Made by a program: the position numbers and the translations under genes | Notes under the pieces: model-generated | What the model was told of the DNA's origin: nothing | The model's input: only the letters and a program-made list of their open reading frames with translations | The model's database searches: none | Assembly: GCA_036925085.1 (NCBI GenBank) | Contig: JAUPFP010000004.1 | Location: forward strand, 7,972,938 to 8,036,937 | Direction: 5' to 3' | Length of the DNA: 64,000 bases | From: Brachycybe producta | Taxonomy: Eukaryota > Arthropoda > Diplopoda > Playtdesmida > Andrognathidae | Part shown: one piece after another, positions 12,545 through 23,639 of the stretch | Layout: every line of letters starts with the position of its first letter | Position numbering within the stretch: the stretch's first letter is position 1

Positions 12545-13365
12545 TCGTAACAGTGCAGTCTTCTGCTATGCACTCTTTGGTTCTTTCAATGACTCCTCCG
12601 TTTCCTCTGCTGTATTGATCTGCTGGTCGGTGATCTCTAATCAGTAGCCCATCTGCATTTCCTTGGCAGTTGCTTCCATCTGACTTCTTGAAGATTCAAA
12701 ACCTTGGGTGTTGCCAGACATATCTACCAGGCACCTCTAACAGAATACAGGACACTCAGTCATACGAGTGGAATTGTGTTCTAGTGTATGGCCAGACATA
12801 GCCAATGGTGACGCACAACTGTAACAAGACAAAATACCAACTCATGAATGCTCAACTTATATACACATGCAATCCTGATCATGTGATATATGTTGACCAA
12901 TCATTTAACAATATGTAAATGAACATAACCTCCCGGGTCACCATGTGAGTTTATGGTCAGCCCAGGGAACATGTCAAAATTATTTAATTGCTATGCTCAA
13001 CAGTGGGCCATTTTGCAGGATTAATGTGCCAATGTTGGGCTATGCAATAACCATTAAAAATATCAAAAGTGTGAATAAAATTGGACTTTTGCTGTCAAAA
13101 GTGCGATACATCTTCGAAACATTTATTGAAAAGAAAATAGAAAGATGACAGAAAGATGACAAAAATATTGAGGCTGGTTGCATTTCCCAGGCTCTTCTGA
13201 CCACACATGCATTCGTCTTTCTTTGTTGCCATAGTAACAGCATGAAGGAAACATTCTTTCACCTTTTCTCAGAAGGGGAGAGAGGCAAAAGAGAGAGAAC
13301 AGGTGCAATGATGTCAAATGCTGACATCATGGCAGTGTTGCTAACAGAGGACAGGGTCCTCACAC
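12545..13365 (+). repeat. Dispersed repeat family 1, copy 2
   Basis: Second copy of the repeat at 9315-10190. It differs by many substitutions and small indels, so the pair is old. The end lies near CAGGGTCCTCACA (about 13354), shared with the first copy (about 10180). Confidence 0.65.
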
Positions 13366-14220
13366 TCCCTCCAACTAAAAGGGAAGCATGTCCTCAAGCT
13401 TCGACAGACGGGGAGGTAGGGGAAGCCTACCCATTGGGGTTTGTTTACATTTGTATCTCATGTCGCATGCCGTTAAATGATTTATGTCAAGAAAGAATAA
13501 AACAGTTTATTAACCCAACCAAGAGTGTCGTGTTTATTTATTTCACAACATTCACCCTCATGCTTTTAACTTATCTCCTTTTTCTATTCATCCTACTTAT
13601 AATCGCACCCTATAATAAATTTCACAAAAGCATATAACCCCTTTTTATTCAACTATAACTTTCTTTATTCTATTATATTATCTTATCTTATTACGATCTC
13701 ACACTAACGGAACCCGATAACACCAGAAACCAATTCCAATTGCAATTTAACCAATATCCAAATTAATTCTCTGCTATTTAGCTATTGCTACATATGTTTA
13801 CGCAAGTAGCTAATCTGCAATACTTAATTATCATTTTCCAATAAAACCCAATATTAACCATTATTTTAAGAGCATCTAATGCTGTAATGAATCATTCATG
13901 CTACTCGCACTAATTAGCATCTTTTTTCCAATTCAATCAAACATTATTATCGCTTACCAATTTTAACCATTATTAACCATTAGTTGAAAGAGATTTAATA
14001 CCGTAACAAATCAGTAGTGCTACTCATATTATTCAGCTACTTTTCTTAGTTCAAGCGAACTTTATAATTGCTTACTAGTGCCGCAACAAATTGTACATGT
14101 TACTCGCATTTTTGCAATTTTTTTCCAATGTCCCCAATCAAATTCTTTTTCATTAATTCCTTTTTGATGCCACAACGAATTTATCATGTTACTCGCATGA
14201 ATTTTTTTGAATTTAAAAAA
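13366..14220. repeat. Degenerate tandem units next to the decayed gypsy element
   Basis: From about 13780 to 14220 a unit of roughly 100-120 bases recurs about four times. Each contains a variant of GCCGCAACAAAT, then ATGTTACTCGCA (about 13880, 14000, 14080 and 14170). The units are diverged. Because a gypsy remnant lies just above on the minus strand, this may be its 3' LTR or untranslated region. That link is inference. A poly(A)-signal-like AATAAA lies near 13496. Confidence 0.4.
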
Positions 14221-15110
14221 TTACTCTACAAGCAGCCATAAAGGCCTATGGCAGAGGGACAAGAGTCCAAGTGCAGCATAGAAAATGCATTGTCAAAACC
14301 AGAAAATATAAAACCCTATTGATATAAACCCAACAACAATTTCAATATTTTTTAATGCTGCAAATATATGCATTGTCAAAACAAAACAAAATTATGACTC
14401 CCATAAAATACGTTTTTCCTGCACAAAATCTCCAGCAAGCGAGTTCCATTGTCGAATCGCCCTAGGGACAAATGACCAGTAATAAGAATCTGTTCGTGCA
14501 AAAATCTCTCTAACTTTGTTAGAGTGGTCACTCCTACCCAAATATAATGCCCTGCAAAGTTTACTTCAAGTAGGTTTAGGGCAAGAGCCTTCTAGCATTC
14601 GATTAAAGATATTAAGACTAAAATCTGAACGTCTTGCAAGTGAACTATCCAAACCAAGCTCTGAAAACATTTTAGTTACACTGTCGGCATATCCATATTT
14701 ACAACAAACAAACCTAGCAGCCCTGCATTGGACCATTTCTATAGAGTGAGCTAAGTCTTCAGTGTGGGGATTCCACACGGAGCTGCAGTATTCTAGATGG
14801 GGACGTACTAATGATTGATATGCTATACATTTTACCTCCCTGGGACACCTTCTTAGAATGCATTGACTAAACCTAAGCATCTGCATAGACTTGGAAATAA
14901 TCTGTTCAACATGCAGCTTCCAAGAAAGTTTAGCTGTAATCGTTACCCCCAAATATTTATAAGAATCTACGTTATTAAGTGGAATGGCCCCTATTCTATA
15001 TGGAAATATTATTGGATTCCTTCCCCTAGCTACCCTCATTACAAAACATTTTCCCTTATTAAGTTGAAGTTGCCAGTTGAAGTTACTAGGGACTAATTAC
15101 TAATTTTTTG
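14221..15110 (-). mobile_element. LINE 3' portion (reverse transcriptase C-terminus and 3' UTR)
   Basis: A 157-codon open frame at 14566-15039 on the minus strand gives the C-terminal part of a LINE reverse transcriptase. It holds YKYLGVTITAKLSWKLHVEQ, LVRPHLEYCSSVWNP and VQCRAARFVCCKY. This order (thumb region, then LEYCSSVW) is typical of jockey/CR1-like elements. The upstream catalytic part is absent, so it is 5'-truncated as usual for LINE insertions. It lies between the possible gypsy 3' end and the gypsy ORF3 region, so it probably inserted into that element. A related, more broken copy lies at 55500-56345. Confidence 0.85.
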
Positions 15111-15384
15111 TATTTCTAAATATAACTATCTAACTCTTCTAATCTATTTATTCTAGCTAAATTTCCCAAATTCCCCAACCCTTATGCTGAAGCAGTTTCT
15201 GTGATTTCATGCAAAGATGGTAGAAAAGAACTAGAATGAAAGTATAAAAGATTTTAATACAAACAGTAAAAAAACAATAGAAAATATACGAAAAAAATTA
15301 TGATCTTAAGATTTCTTTTCGAAATCTTTGTGACTGCTGTTTTCTTTAATGATAACCACTATTAACCAGTCCACCAGGGTTAGT

Positions 15385-16163
15385 TTACAGCAAAAAAATG
15401 TTTTTGCATAAATTCAAAGACAATACTTTAATCAAGAGCGGTGTCTCCCTTTGAAATTGCCGATGTCTCGTCTTATTGATCAATTTTCTTGGTGATGTCA
15501 CCTGACTCTTCTGCCCATCAGTTTCCAATTCCGCATTTATTTCTATATCCAATCGCTTCCTTAATTTTTTCATCATCAGTTTCATCAACGTCTGCGTAAT
15601 GTACTTCCGACTTCCGTTTCTCTTTTAGGTCTGTGAGGTAATCTTCCATTTCCAGCACGTCGTCGTACCGTTCATTGTTTCTTCTCCACATTTTCCAGGT
15701 TCTTTCATACTTTTCATCAATTTTGGCCGTATCCAGCGGCGTACAAAAGGAAGTTCTTTCCTCTGATTTCATTTTTCGGGTAAGCATAACACTTGTCGGC
15801 AATAAATAAATTTAATTTATTAGATCCACAGATGGTCCAGCCACTGCTTCGTTCCATTGTAGATAAAGGCTCTATAATCCAGCCACCATGTTCTGACTGT
15901 AACTGTGCAGAATCCTTTCTACCGAAACAGGGCATCGCTTCCATCCCTTTAATCAGTGACATAGGTAAGTCTCCATGTTGACTTTCTCCACTGTGACATT
16001 TCTCTGGATGAGCTAATGATGTATTGCCAGCTGGGTGCCTTAGGCATTTATACTCATTTGAACTTCCTGTAGCCATTCTTGCATCAAATACAAATTTCTC
16101 TTCGTTTTCCAGCACAATTTCACCCAAAGAACATTTTCGTAACGTTATACCTTGAATGTGCAA
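15385..16163 (-). pseudogene. Third ORF region of the gypsy remnant
   Basis: Three overlapping frames (15717-16163, 15518-15802, 15385-15588) follow the integrase tail. The first has several Cys residues; the second is charged and Lys/Glu-rich. Position after integrase is where env-like genes lie in some gypsy elements, but I see no clear signal peptide, cleavage site or membrane anchor. The function is unassigned. Confidence 0.35.
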
Positions 16164-16175
16164 ACAGTAGGTATA

Positions 16176-17265
16176 TTACTGAGTCGTCAAAATTTCTTCG
16201 TTCCGCTCCCAAACTTTGCAGCTATGATGATATCGCTTCAAGTTAACTACATTGAAGGTATCTCGGGCTAACTTCCCTCTTTTGTCTGTAAATTCTGTCC
16301 CGTATACCAAATCACTTAACTTCTTTGTTATAACTCCTGGTCCTTTGTAAAGTAGCGCTAATTTGTGCATCAACCCAAGTTTTGGAGTGTGATAGTACAT
16401 CAGAACTTCATCTCCAACATTGATCTCTTCCGGGTTTCACCTCTTAGAATCATAGCTCTTTTTCTGTAGCTTTTGCACCACTGTCAAATTAGTGTAACGT
16501 CCTGACTGAACCATCACAATACCCGGTAAATTCGAAACCAAACTTACCCGCTTCCAGATTCCGGTTACGAGGACGGGACTGCTCCCCCTAGCCACCTTTC
16601 CTGGTTAACCCCGGGTAACACCGGCTCCACAAAGTCTCCTCCCGACGGACACAACAGTAAAACGTCACCACAACAAGAATATCGCGGTTCCGGGTCCTGT
16701 TAGGTTGGTTTCTCCCAACTCATTCCGATCAAAAGCAAATGACTTTCGAAATTCAAAGAGTAAATTTATCCTGGCCTCCCTTTGCTCAGCAGTGAGGTGA
16801 GGTCCCAGATTTAAACAATTTTCAAATCCATTATGAATATTCAAATCACGAGCAGTACCTCTGATGACCACTCTCCATTCAGAGTACTTCTGATGGCCAC
16901 TTCTCCTATAAGATTTTTTCACACTCGCTCTGATGGATGATGATCCTTTCGTCTAATTCATTCAAATTTTCATTCTGATGGATGACGGTCCTTCCGTCTC
17001 CATCCAGAATTCTTTGAATCCGAGACTCCGCCCCGATCATCGATCCTTGGGGGAGATTTTTATTCAAAGCTTCTTCATTGGTCACGTGAAGGGTCGTGTC
17101 AAGTACTTCTGCGGTGCCGACTCTCTGGTGGGGACCCAGTATCAAAGTAGTTGAAGTGGTATTTTGAACCTGTATCTTCAATTGTTGTCCATCAACAATT
17201 TCCAAAATTCCAGGAGCAATCATTGCTCCTTCTTTCTCCCAAACATCTGGGCTTATGTCAATCAA
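16176..17265 (-). pseudogene. Gypsy pol: RT start joined to integrase C-terminus
   Basis: Frame 16906-17265 encodes a linker of the kind found between protease and RT, with a GPHQRVGTAEVLD-like block. Frame 16665-16922 ends with EFRKSFAFDRNELGETNL, the conserved segment just before the gypsy RT core. Frame 16176-16400 then has PKLGLMHKLALLYKGPGVI, the integrase C-terminal (GPY/F-like) module. All catalytic blocks between these are gone. Confidence 0.7.
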
Positions 17266-17517
17266 GACTAACTCTCCTTTCTTAGGACAGTCTTCGCAAT
17301 GAACAAGAACAACTCATTCTTCCCAGAGATCAAAAGCAATTCTCTCAATCAAATGCAATGTCAAGGATTTTTCTTCAGTAGTCGAGGTAGTGGGTACAGC
17401 CACTGAACCCCTCATGGATGAGTTGGTCTGCCATCCTTCTCTACTTTCTTGTATATCCTTGGTGCATCCACTGATTCCACAGCAACCAGTTCATAGGTAT
17501 ATATGGGACCAGTGCTC

Positions 17518-17862
17518 TCAATAATTCCTAGATGAGCCTCCCTCCATCATATCCTCTTTAAAATAAATCTTGAGTTTTTCCATATCAATCATCAGACCAA
17601 ATGCAGCTCCGAGGTCATTTCCCAATAAAGCCTCTAACTGTCCATCGATAATCATAATTCGCATCTTTGTCAGCTTCTTGTAGAATCGTAGAGTCACTTC
17701 TGCTGATCCAACAATTCGAATTCTTGATCCACCAACTGAATTGACGGATTCAGTTCCTGGAGCAAGGTCAATCTTCAGGCCAATCATTGTAGCAACTTTT
17801 TTGCTGAGTATGCTTACATCGGCTCCTGAATCAACCATCATTTTCACAGCGATTCCATTCAT
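17518..17862 (-). pseudogene. Gypsy aspartic protease domain
   Basis: This 114-residue frame holds the retropepsin active-site block MVDSGADVSIL (DSG triad) near its start and a GNDLG block near residue 80, the expected order for a retroviral-type protease monomer. It would cut the Gag-Pol polyprotein. The frame itself is intact, but its neighbours are broken. A fragment at 17884-18081 lies just upstream in pol/gag order. Confidence 0.8.
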
Positions 17863-18576
17863 AAAAACAAAGATCCTTGGAGGTCAAAATTCCGGAATTC
17901 TCGACTGAATTTCCGCTGGCTCCGCAATTGTCATCACATTAACAATCTCTTTATTTAAAATTGCTCCAACTTCATCTTGCTCACGCTGTTCAGGTACCTC
18001 TCCACTTGCTGGAAATGATTTCAATGCCTCTGTAAGCCTTTGGACCACGTCAAACAAATTCTTCCATGAATTTGAGGTCACAAATGGTGTTGGTCGATGA
18101 GCTCGTTTCGCATCGATCGCCGAGTCACCATTTTCTGTGCCTATTGGATCGTTAGAGGTGGACCTGCAAATCTGTCAGTTGTCCAATGTGGAGGGGCACT
18201 TCCTTGTCCCATCTCCCATTCTGCCTCTACTAATCTTCATTACATCTGGTCCATTTTCCACATCATGCATAACCAGTATGGTCACTTTTCCAGCATCAAC
18301 ATTTTTTACCAATATTCCTTCTGAGATTGGGGGTTCAGATACAGGCTGTAAAACACTCGGTCCATCCTCCGCCTGTCCTAGTTTAACGGGTGGCTTGCCG
18401 TAGTACTCGGTGCAAGGGAAACAGTTGGGACCAAAATCCTAACTCCATGAAGATTTGCAAACTTCTTTTCATTGATTAAATGATGGACAGTAGTTTGGTG
18501 GTAATGGCACTTGCGGCAGCTAGTGTGGCGGCCTTCTCGACCTCCTGCTCTTGTTTACAAGCCTCCATAATGTGCC

Positions 18577-18720
18577 TTACTGTGAATTTGGAGGTCCATT
18601 CTGACAATCAGAACAATTCATACTCAAGTGTCCCATTTTTCGACAGACAAAACATGATCTTGTCTCTGGTCCTTGAAAGTTTCTGTCCTGTCCGTACTTC
18701 TTCACGTACAGGGCCATCTT
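18577..18720 (-). pseudogene. Gag nucleocapsid zinc knuckle
   Basis: The minus strand encodes CFVCRKMGHLSMNC, an exact CX2CX4HX4C zinc knuckle, at about 18611-18652. Such knuckles bind retroelement RNA. The coding sequence is cut just upstream by the MITE at 18721-18929. The gag sequence resumes on the other side as a Gln-rich low-complexity segment (about 18940-19150). Confidence 0.8.
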
Positions 18721-18929
18721 AGGGCATGTTGGAGCCCTTGGGCACACAAGAATTGGGGGCCCCATTGGATAGTAAAAGAAAGTGAATGACAAGAAAAAAC
18801 ATTTTTCTGTTATGATTTTATATTTATTATCTACCTATGAGCTCCTTTTTTCGTGTAAGCGAATATATCGGCCTTTCGGGGCCCCCGTGAGGTCGGGGGC
18901 CTGGGCACGGGCACCGTGTGCCCTTATGG
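18721..18929. mobile_element. Short TIR element (MITE) inserted in gypsy gag
   Basis: The left end begins GGGCATGTTGGAGCCC and contains TTGGGGGCCCC. The right end is its imperfect inverse (GGGGCCCC, then TGCCCTTA at 18921-18930). TTA flanks both sides, which may be a 3-bp target duplication as made by Harbinger-type transposases. The GC-rich arms stand out from the AT-rich host. The insertion splits gag, so it is younger than the gypsy copy. Confidence 0.65.
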
Positions 18930-19322
18930 TAAAGATGGTACTGTTCACGTAATTTCTTTGGTTCTGCCACTGCTGCTGTTGCACTTGCTGTCTCTGCTGC
19001 TGTTGACCTTGACCAGTATTCTTATTTCATTGACCGTTATTCTGCTGTTTGTGGTGAGCATCCTCCCAATTGCTGATTCGTTTGGGATTGCTGTCCTCCT
19101 GTGGAGTCTGTTGCTGTTGGTCGGCTTGCTGATTCTTAGGATTATTTTTATACCTCAACATCAGTTGACCGTAGCAATCAAATCCTGCTCCATCCCATGC
19201 ACATGCTCCATGTATTCTTCAGCTGTCATCGGGGGTAATCCACAAAGTTTCGCAGAGATTTTCTTACACATGCCTCTTACCAGTGGAGAGATTCGTACTT
19301 TGTCTCCTCCATTTGGAGTAAT

Positions 19323-20091
19323 TCAGTTGCACAGTTCCGTACATTTGTACGCAAATTGGTAGAAGGGCTTGTTATCATGTTGACTTAAGCTCTGAAGTTG
19401 CTTCATCCACTGTCGTCCGTGGTTAGCTCTTCCAAATTTCTTGACCATATGCGACCTCATTTCAACCCATGTAGTGATCGGCTGTGTCTCCATCAAACTA
19501 CTTAAAAATCGCACAGTGTAGCCATCCAAACATAAAGAGAAATAGCTGCAGCTATCTTTGTCAGACCATCAGTGTAGACGTGCTTTAGCTTCAAAATTCT
19601 CTACATACTCATGAAGGTTCTCCAGCCCAGTAAATCTTCTAAAACCTTGGAAAGTATGCCATGCTCCAGTCTGTCGCCGTTGACAATCATAAGGTCCATT
19701 CTGATTCATTCATGAGTGCAGGAGCTATGTTTCGTTCATTAAATCTATGTGCATGCATTTGGGTCACAGTAGTGGGCTCCGGTTCTAGATGTGGAGGTGC
19801 CAAACTTGCTTCTGCTGCCATTGGTGTACCAACTCTAGATGACGAGTGATGTGCAGGCCCAAAATAATTCGTCAGATTCTCGAACAAAAAGGTTTGCTGT
19901 TCCGGCGTGTATTTCAGCATCAAAAGAGCTATAGCGAGAACTTCTTGTTCCATGTTTAAAGCACCATGTGGAGTTACAGAAATTGTGGAACTCACCCTAC
20001 CAGGTTGTACCAGATCCATCTGTTGTCCTTCAGTAATCTCAACTTCCACAGCTGCTTGATCCATCTTAATTCCGTCCTGACTCGAATCCAT
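19323..20091 (-). pseudogene. Gypsy gag remnant
   Basis: The frame at 19687-20091 starts with ATG and encodes 134 acidic, Gln-rich residues with no stop. A second piece at 19323-19529 contains TTWVEMRSHMVKKFG and YQFAYKCTELC, which fit the retrotransposon gag (capsid) helical region. The two pieces are separated by stops and frame changes at about 19530-19690. Gag would form the particle that packages the element's RNA. ATG 20089-20091 is a plausible start. Confidence 0.65.
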
Positions 20092-20099
20092 TTATGCAC

Positions 20100-20540
20100 A
20101 GTTTCCAAAACAATTCCAGTTTTTTATTTCCAATCACAGTTCACAAGTGGTGATGTCACACACACAAATGTAGAATTTGATGAACATTTTAGAGACTGAA
20201 CAGCTGGTAGTATAGATTCAGCTGTCAATTACTATAAACGTACAAAATTCTTAAATACATCCAAAACAAAATTTTAAATCTCGCAGACTTTTAACCATTA
20301 ATCGAATTCAAATTTCGCAGCAATTCACCTGTCATTTCAAGAATCAAATTCCTTGTCATTCCAAGACTCAAATTCACTTGTTATTTTAGTTATTAACCAG
20401 CAAAAATTTTAAACTTTGCGGACTTTTAACCGATACTCTAATTTAAATTTCACGGCAACAAATTAGCGTGAATTTCAAAAATCACGTAATTAAAATACAA
20501 CAAAACCAATTAACTCACCAGAATCCAAATTTCCCGGCCG
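20100..20540 (-). repeat. Putative gypsy leader/LTR with degenerate tandem units
   Basis: Two units of about 130 bases start near 20272 and 20403. Each reads AAAATTTTAAA, then a GCAGACTTTTAACC or GCGGACTTTTAACC block, then AAATTTC then GCAAC. On the minus strand this region lies directly upstream of gag, where the leader or 5' LTR should be. I did not find a convincing LTR pair or primer-binding site. Confidence 0.4.
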
Positions 20541-20794
20541 AGGCCGAGCGCCATGCCCATCGAGATCACCATCGGCCCCACTGCCAACTTGCAACAGAGA
20601 TTCTATGGGGAGACCGTCCATGGCACATCTCTGCACCGTGACACGTCCCCAATGCTTCCCTCCAGAGAATCTTTGTCTACACTGCCGCTTTCACTTCGTA
20701 CACCTGTTGCCAGGGGTACTCTGCCTTCTGCCCCAAGGAGACGGTCAACTACATGGCTGGTTCGTCTGCTCCATCAAAAAATGTTGACCAGAGC
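20541..20794 (+). other. GC-rich coding-like segment of unknown origin
   Basis: This is a sharp switch to about 58 percent GC inside AT-rich DNA. Frames on the plus strand stay open for 60 or more codons (20553-21074, 20605-20787). The second contains several Cys and His residues (CLHCRFHFVH), but I do not recognise a domain. It may be a captured gene fragment or part of a retroelement. Confidence 0.3.
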
Positions 20795-20945
20795 AGACCA
20801 GGTTTCCATGGTCCTAAGTGTATCACTCTGCCACTTTGATGTGCATCAGAAGTGTGAGTCAGAGAGGAGGAAGGGACAAGTGGGAGTTGTTTACCCCCAG
20901 GCTATGGTTTTGGTGGGAACGGGAGTTACTGAGTGTTACAATAAC
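20795..20945 (-). repeat. LTR-like repeat, truncated copy C
   Basis: Reverse-complemented, this begins TGTAACACTCAGTAACTCCC and continues through CATAGCCTGGGGG, CTGACTCACACTTCTGATGC and TACACTTAGGACCATGG. This is a close match to the start of copy B at 56346-56480. It stops before the TATA-like part. Confidence 0.7.
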
Positions 20946-21126
20946 TATATGACCATGATATTAAATAGGAGAAAGGGAAAGGTTGGAAAGTGGCCAGAGA
21001 GAAAAACGTGGAGGGGGAAAAAGTGGAAGAGAGAAACTGAAATTGAAAGAATAAAAAAAGAAAAAACGACGTGAACAATTGCCTGTGAATTTTTCTCCCG
21101 TCATTTATGACAGGTTACCCCACTAG
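20946..21126 (+). mobile_element. Helitron 3' end, copy 1
   Basis: The segment ends with a hairpin CCCGTCA-TTTA-TGACAGG (21097-21114), then TTACCCCA, then CTAG followed by T. Helitrons end in a short hairpin about 10 bases before CTRR and insert between A and T, which fits. The body matches the copy at 53899 (other orientation) for about 180 bases, including a C/T-rich stretch. Confidence 0.7.
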
Positions 21127-21790
21127 TTTTAAAATAGTAATAATAAAAAACATTATCTGATTATATAATATTATTTATTATTTGAATGTTTGATTTAATA
21201 ATAGAAGTAAATTGTAAATTTGAAGAATAATTACATATACAAAAAAGTATTGTGATGAAACTCATGATTGTGTTGCTATTTATTTTTAATCACAAAAATT
21301 GAATTGAATAACTATCATAGTTCGAAAATGTAACACATTTTTGGCAATTTTGTCAAGAAAAAAAGTAAAAAAAACTAACATTTTAGAATAATTATATAAT
21401 AATTAAGTGGTTAAGTGAAAGTTTAATTTACATCTGCAAAATATAATTTATAAAAAAAGTATTTCACCTTTTAGGGTCTTTAGGAAATCTGAAATATGAG
21501 ACATTTTTTGTTTGTTTTTCACTGTTATTGCAGCCAACTGCAGAAAAAACCTACTACCTGGCAATCTGGCATTTCAATTAACTGTGTAATAGCATAAAAT
21601 TTAGATTGAGCATAAAATGTAAATTTGGTGCCACAAGTTGCATATACAGTATAATGTAATATTATAGATTGTTGTCTGCACCACTCATCGGCCGCTTGAA
21701 ATGTTGGCGCTGATGCCAGAAAGGGAGGAGCTAATGGATGCACACAAACTTCAAAGTGCTGACAGTAGAGTGAGGGCTCTTCCTCTTTAC
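21127..21790. other. AT-rich, no gene seen
   Basis: No coding or repeat signal is apparent apart from A/T runs. Confidence 0.4.
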
Positions 21791-21794
21791 TCTT

Positions 21795-23035
21795 TCTTTT
21801 TGGTTGGTTGGTTGGTTGATAAAAGTTTAATGTCCCTTCAACTACGAGGTTATGCGGGACTAACAGTCAAGCAAAACACTCATGTAAGGCAGCTGCCATA
21901 GCTCAAAGAATAAAGCAAGAAAAACCCAGAAGGAACCAAACATAGTCAACAATAGGAGAGAACACAGAAAAAAATACACCTAGCACCCACAGGCAACCCC
22001 CAACAAAGGCCACCATACCAAAACATCAATACCCACCCCACCCCACAACCCAGTCCCACCCCACAACCCATTCCCACCCCACCGAACATCTGCCAAGGAC
22101 CAATCAAATCAGTGCAAAAAGCCTTCATGCATGCAGAAAGCACATAACCCCCTCCACTTGTGGGGAGACACCACCCAACACCTGGGGCAACCCACCCCCG
22201 GGAAAAAGCCAGCACGCATAACAACCGTAGCACGACACTCACACAGGAGATGCTCCACCGTAAGAGGAACATCAAACGCCCTACACTGAGGTGCACCCTC
22301 ATGGTGGAGCAAGTAACCATGCATCAAATGACTGTGCCCAATTTGTAACCGACTCCCTGCCCAACTCCCTGCAAGAAACCCGATGACTACATTCCCACCC
22401 CTCTACAGATACCTTAATCTGCCGCAGCTTGTTGTTCACAATCAAGTCCAACGCAATGTGAAACTGTGCCATGGAAGCCCTCCCCAACACCCCAAGAAGG
22501 TCCCTATGAGGAATCCGCAACGACGAAACCACACCAGTAGATGCAACCAACCATGCTTCTTTGTCTGCAGCCTGATTCCCCTGTATCCCAACATGACTAG
22601 AAACCCAGCAGAACACAATCACAGTTCCACCCCTATGCAACAACCACATCAACCACTGTATCTTCTGCACAACAGGGTGCTTTGGAAAAAGGGTACCAAT
22701 ATGGTAAAGGGCACTACGTGAATCAGTGACAATAACACTAGAACCAACCCCAAATAACACACCAGCTTTCACACCCAACAAACCACAACCAAACCCAAGG
22801 CCACCACCACTGCCCCACCCAATTGCAAAGAAATCAACAACCACCCACAGCCAAGCTACAACCCTGCAGCCACCAACCACTAACAGGAAGGAAAGACCCA
22901 AAAAGAGAAGAAAGAAGCAAGGGAAGACCAGAAAAGAAAGAAAAGAAACAAACAGAGAGAAGAAACAACAAGTAGCCAAGAGGCTCAAGAGGTAGCACAA
23001 ACACGAAGCAGACAAGCGCAAAAAAACACGACTAT
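21795..23035 (-). mobile_element. LINE 3' half with RNase H domain and Cys/His motif
   Basis: Minus-strand reading gives an RNase H domain. VIVTDSRSAL lies near 22730 (active-site Asp) and FCWVSSHVGIQGNQAADKEA near 22600 (active-site His and Asp). A C-terminal Cys/His element at about 22210-22320 follows (QCRAFDVPLTVEHLLCEC). This order, RNase H followed by a CX-H-C motif, is typical of R1/jockey/I-type LINEs of arthropods. The copy ends at its 3' side in a GGTT/AACC microsatellite at about 21796-21820. Its 5' side is cut by the nested transposon block starting at 23036. Confidence 0.75.
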
Positions 23036-23639
23036 CCACACTAGCAACTTTTAATGCAATAAAACATGCAATGCGACTTGCAACTTCAATGTTTGCAACT
23101 TGATAAAATTTTCCTTTCAACTAGTGTCAAACTCAAGTCTCACGGAGTTGAACAGGTTCAACTTTGAGAGACTTTTCAAGTAAATTTTCTGACAAACAAC
23201 CAATCAGGCCATTTGCCGGAAATGACATCTTTAAGATTGAACGCAACGATCTAGAAAAAATAGATTGGCAGTTAAGACGCCATTTTGAGGCGAATTGAAC
23301 ACTATGGCGGCCATGACAGTAAAAGGCAAAAAGCTCTTAATTGCCTATGGGCTGCTCATAGCAAACTCCTATATTCTTATTTTTTTTTTCAGAAAAGGAA
23401 CTGCACATTTAATGTATTTGTTCATTATTTATGTAACCTACTCGTAAAATTATACTGAATACAATACAATAAAATTTAATAATTTATTTTACACAATTAA
23501 ATACCAAAATACACATATTTAACATGAATAATAAAATACGTACATAAACGTGATTTATTCAATGGCCTTTGAAAATAATTAATTTGTTAGCTGTTAGTTA
23601 GCTGTTGCTGTTACAGTCATTCGCTTTTTCACTGTTGGC

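Larger units (their letters stand above)
15385..20091 (-). mobile_element. Ty3/gypsy-type retrotransposon, internally deleted
   Basis: Reading the minus strand from 20091 down gives gag, a zinc knuckle, an aspartic protease, the first residues of reverse transcriptase, then an integrase C-terminus and a further ORF. Almost all of reverse transcriptase, RNase H and the integrase core is missing. The protein passes from the RT-start block at about 16680 to an integrase-tail block at 16400 with only about 260 bases between. Numerous stops are present. A MITE interrupts gag at 18721-18929. The element could not move by itself. The family is best placed in Ty3/gypsy by gene order and motifs. Confidence 0.8.

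Noticed and set aside
18916-19362. Very hydrophobic plus-strand ORF (Leu-rich, membrane-like)
   Set aside because: It is the antisense of a Gln-rich (CAG-type) stretch of gypsy gag, which gives Leu codons on the other strand.
22726-22995. Pro/Lys-rich ORF on the plus strand over the RNase H region
   Set aside because: It is the antisense shadow of the LINE coding region; composition follows from the reverse complement.
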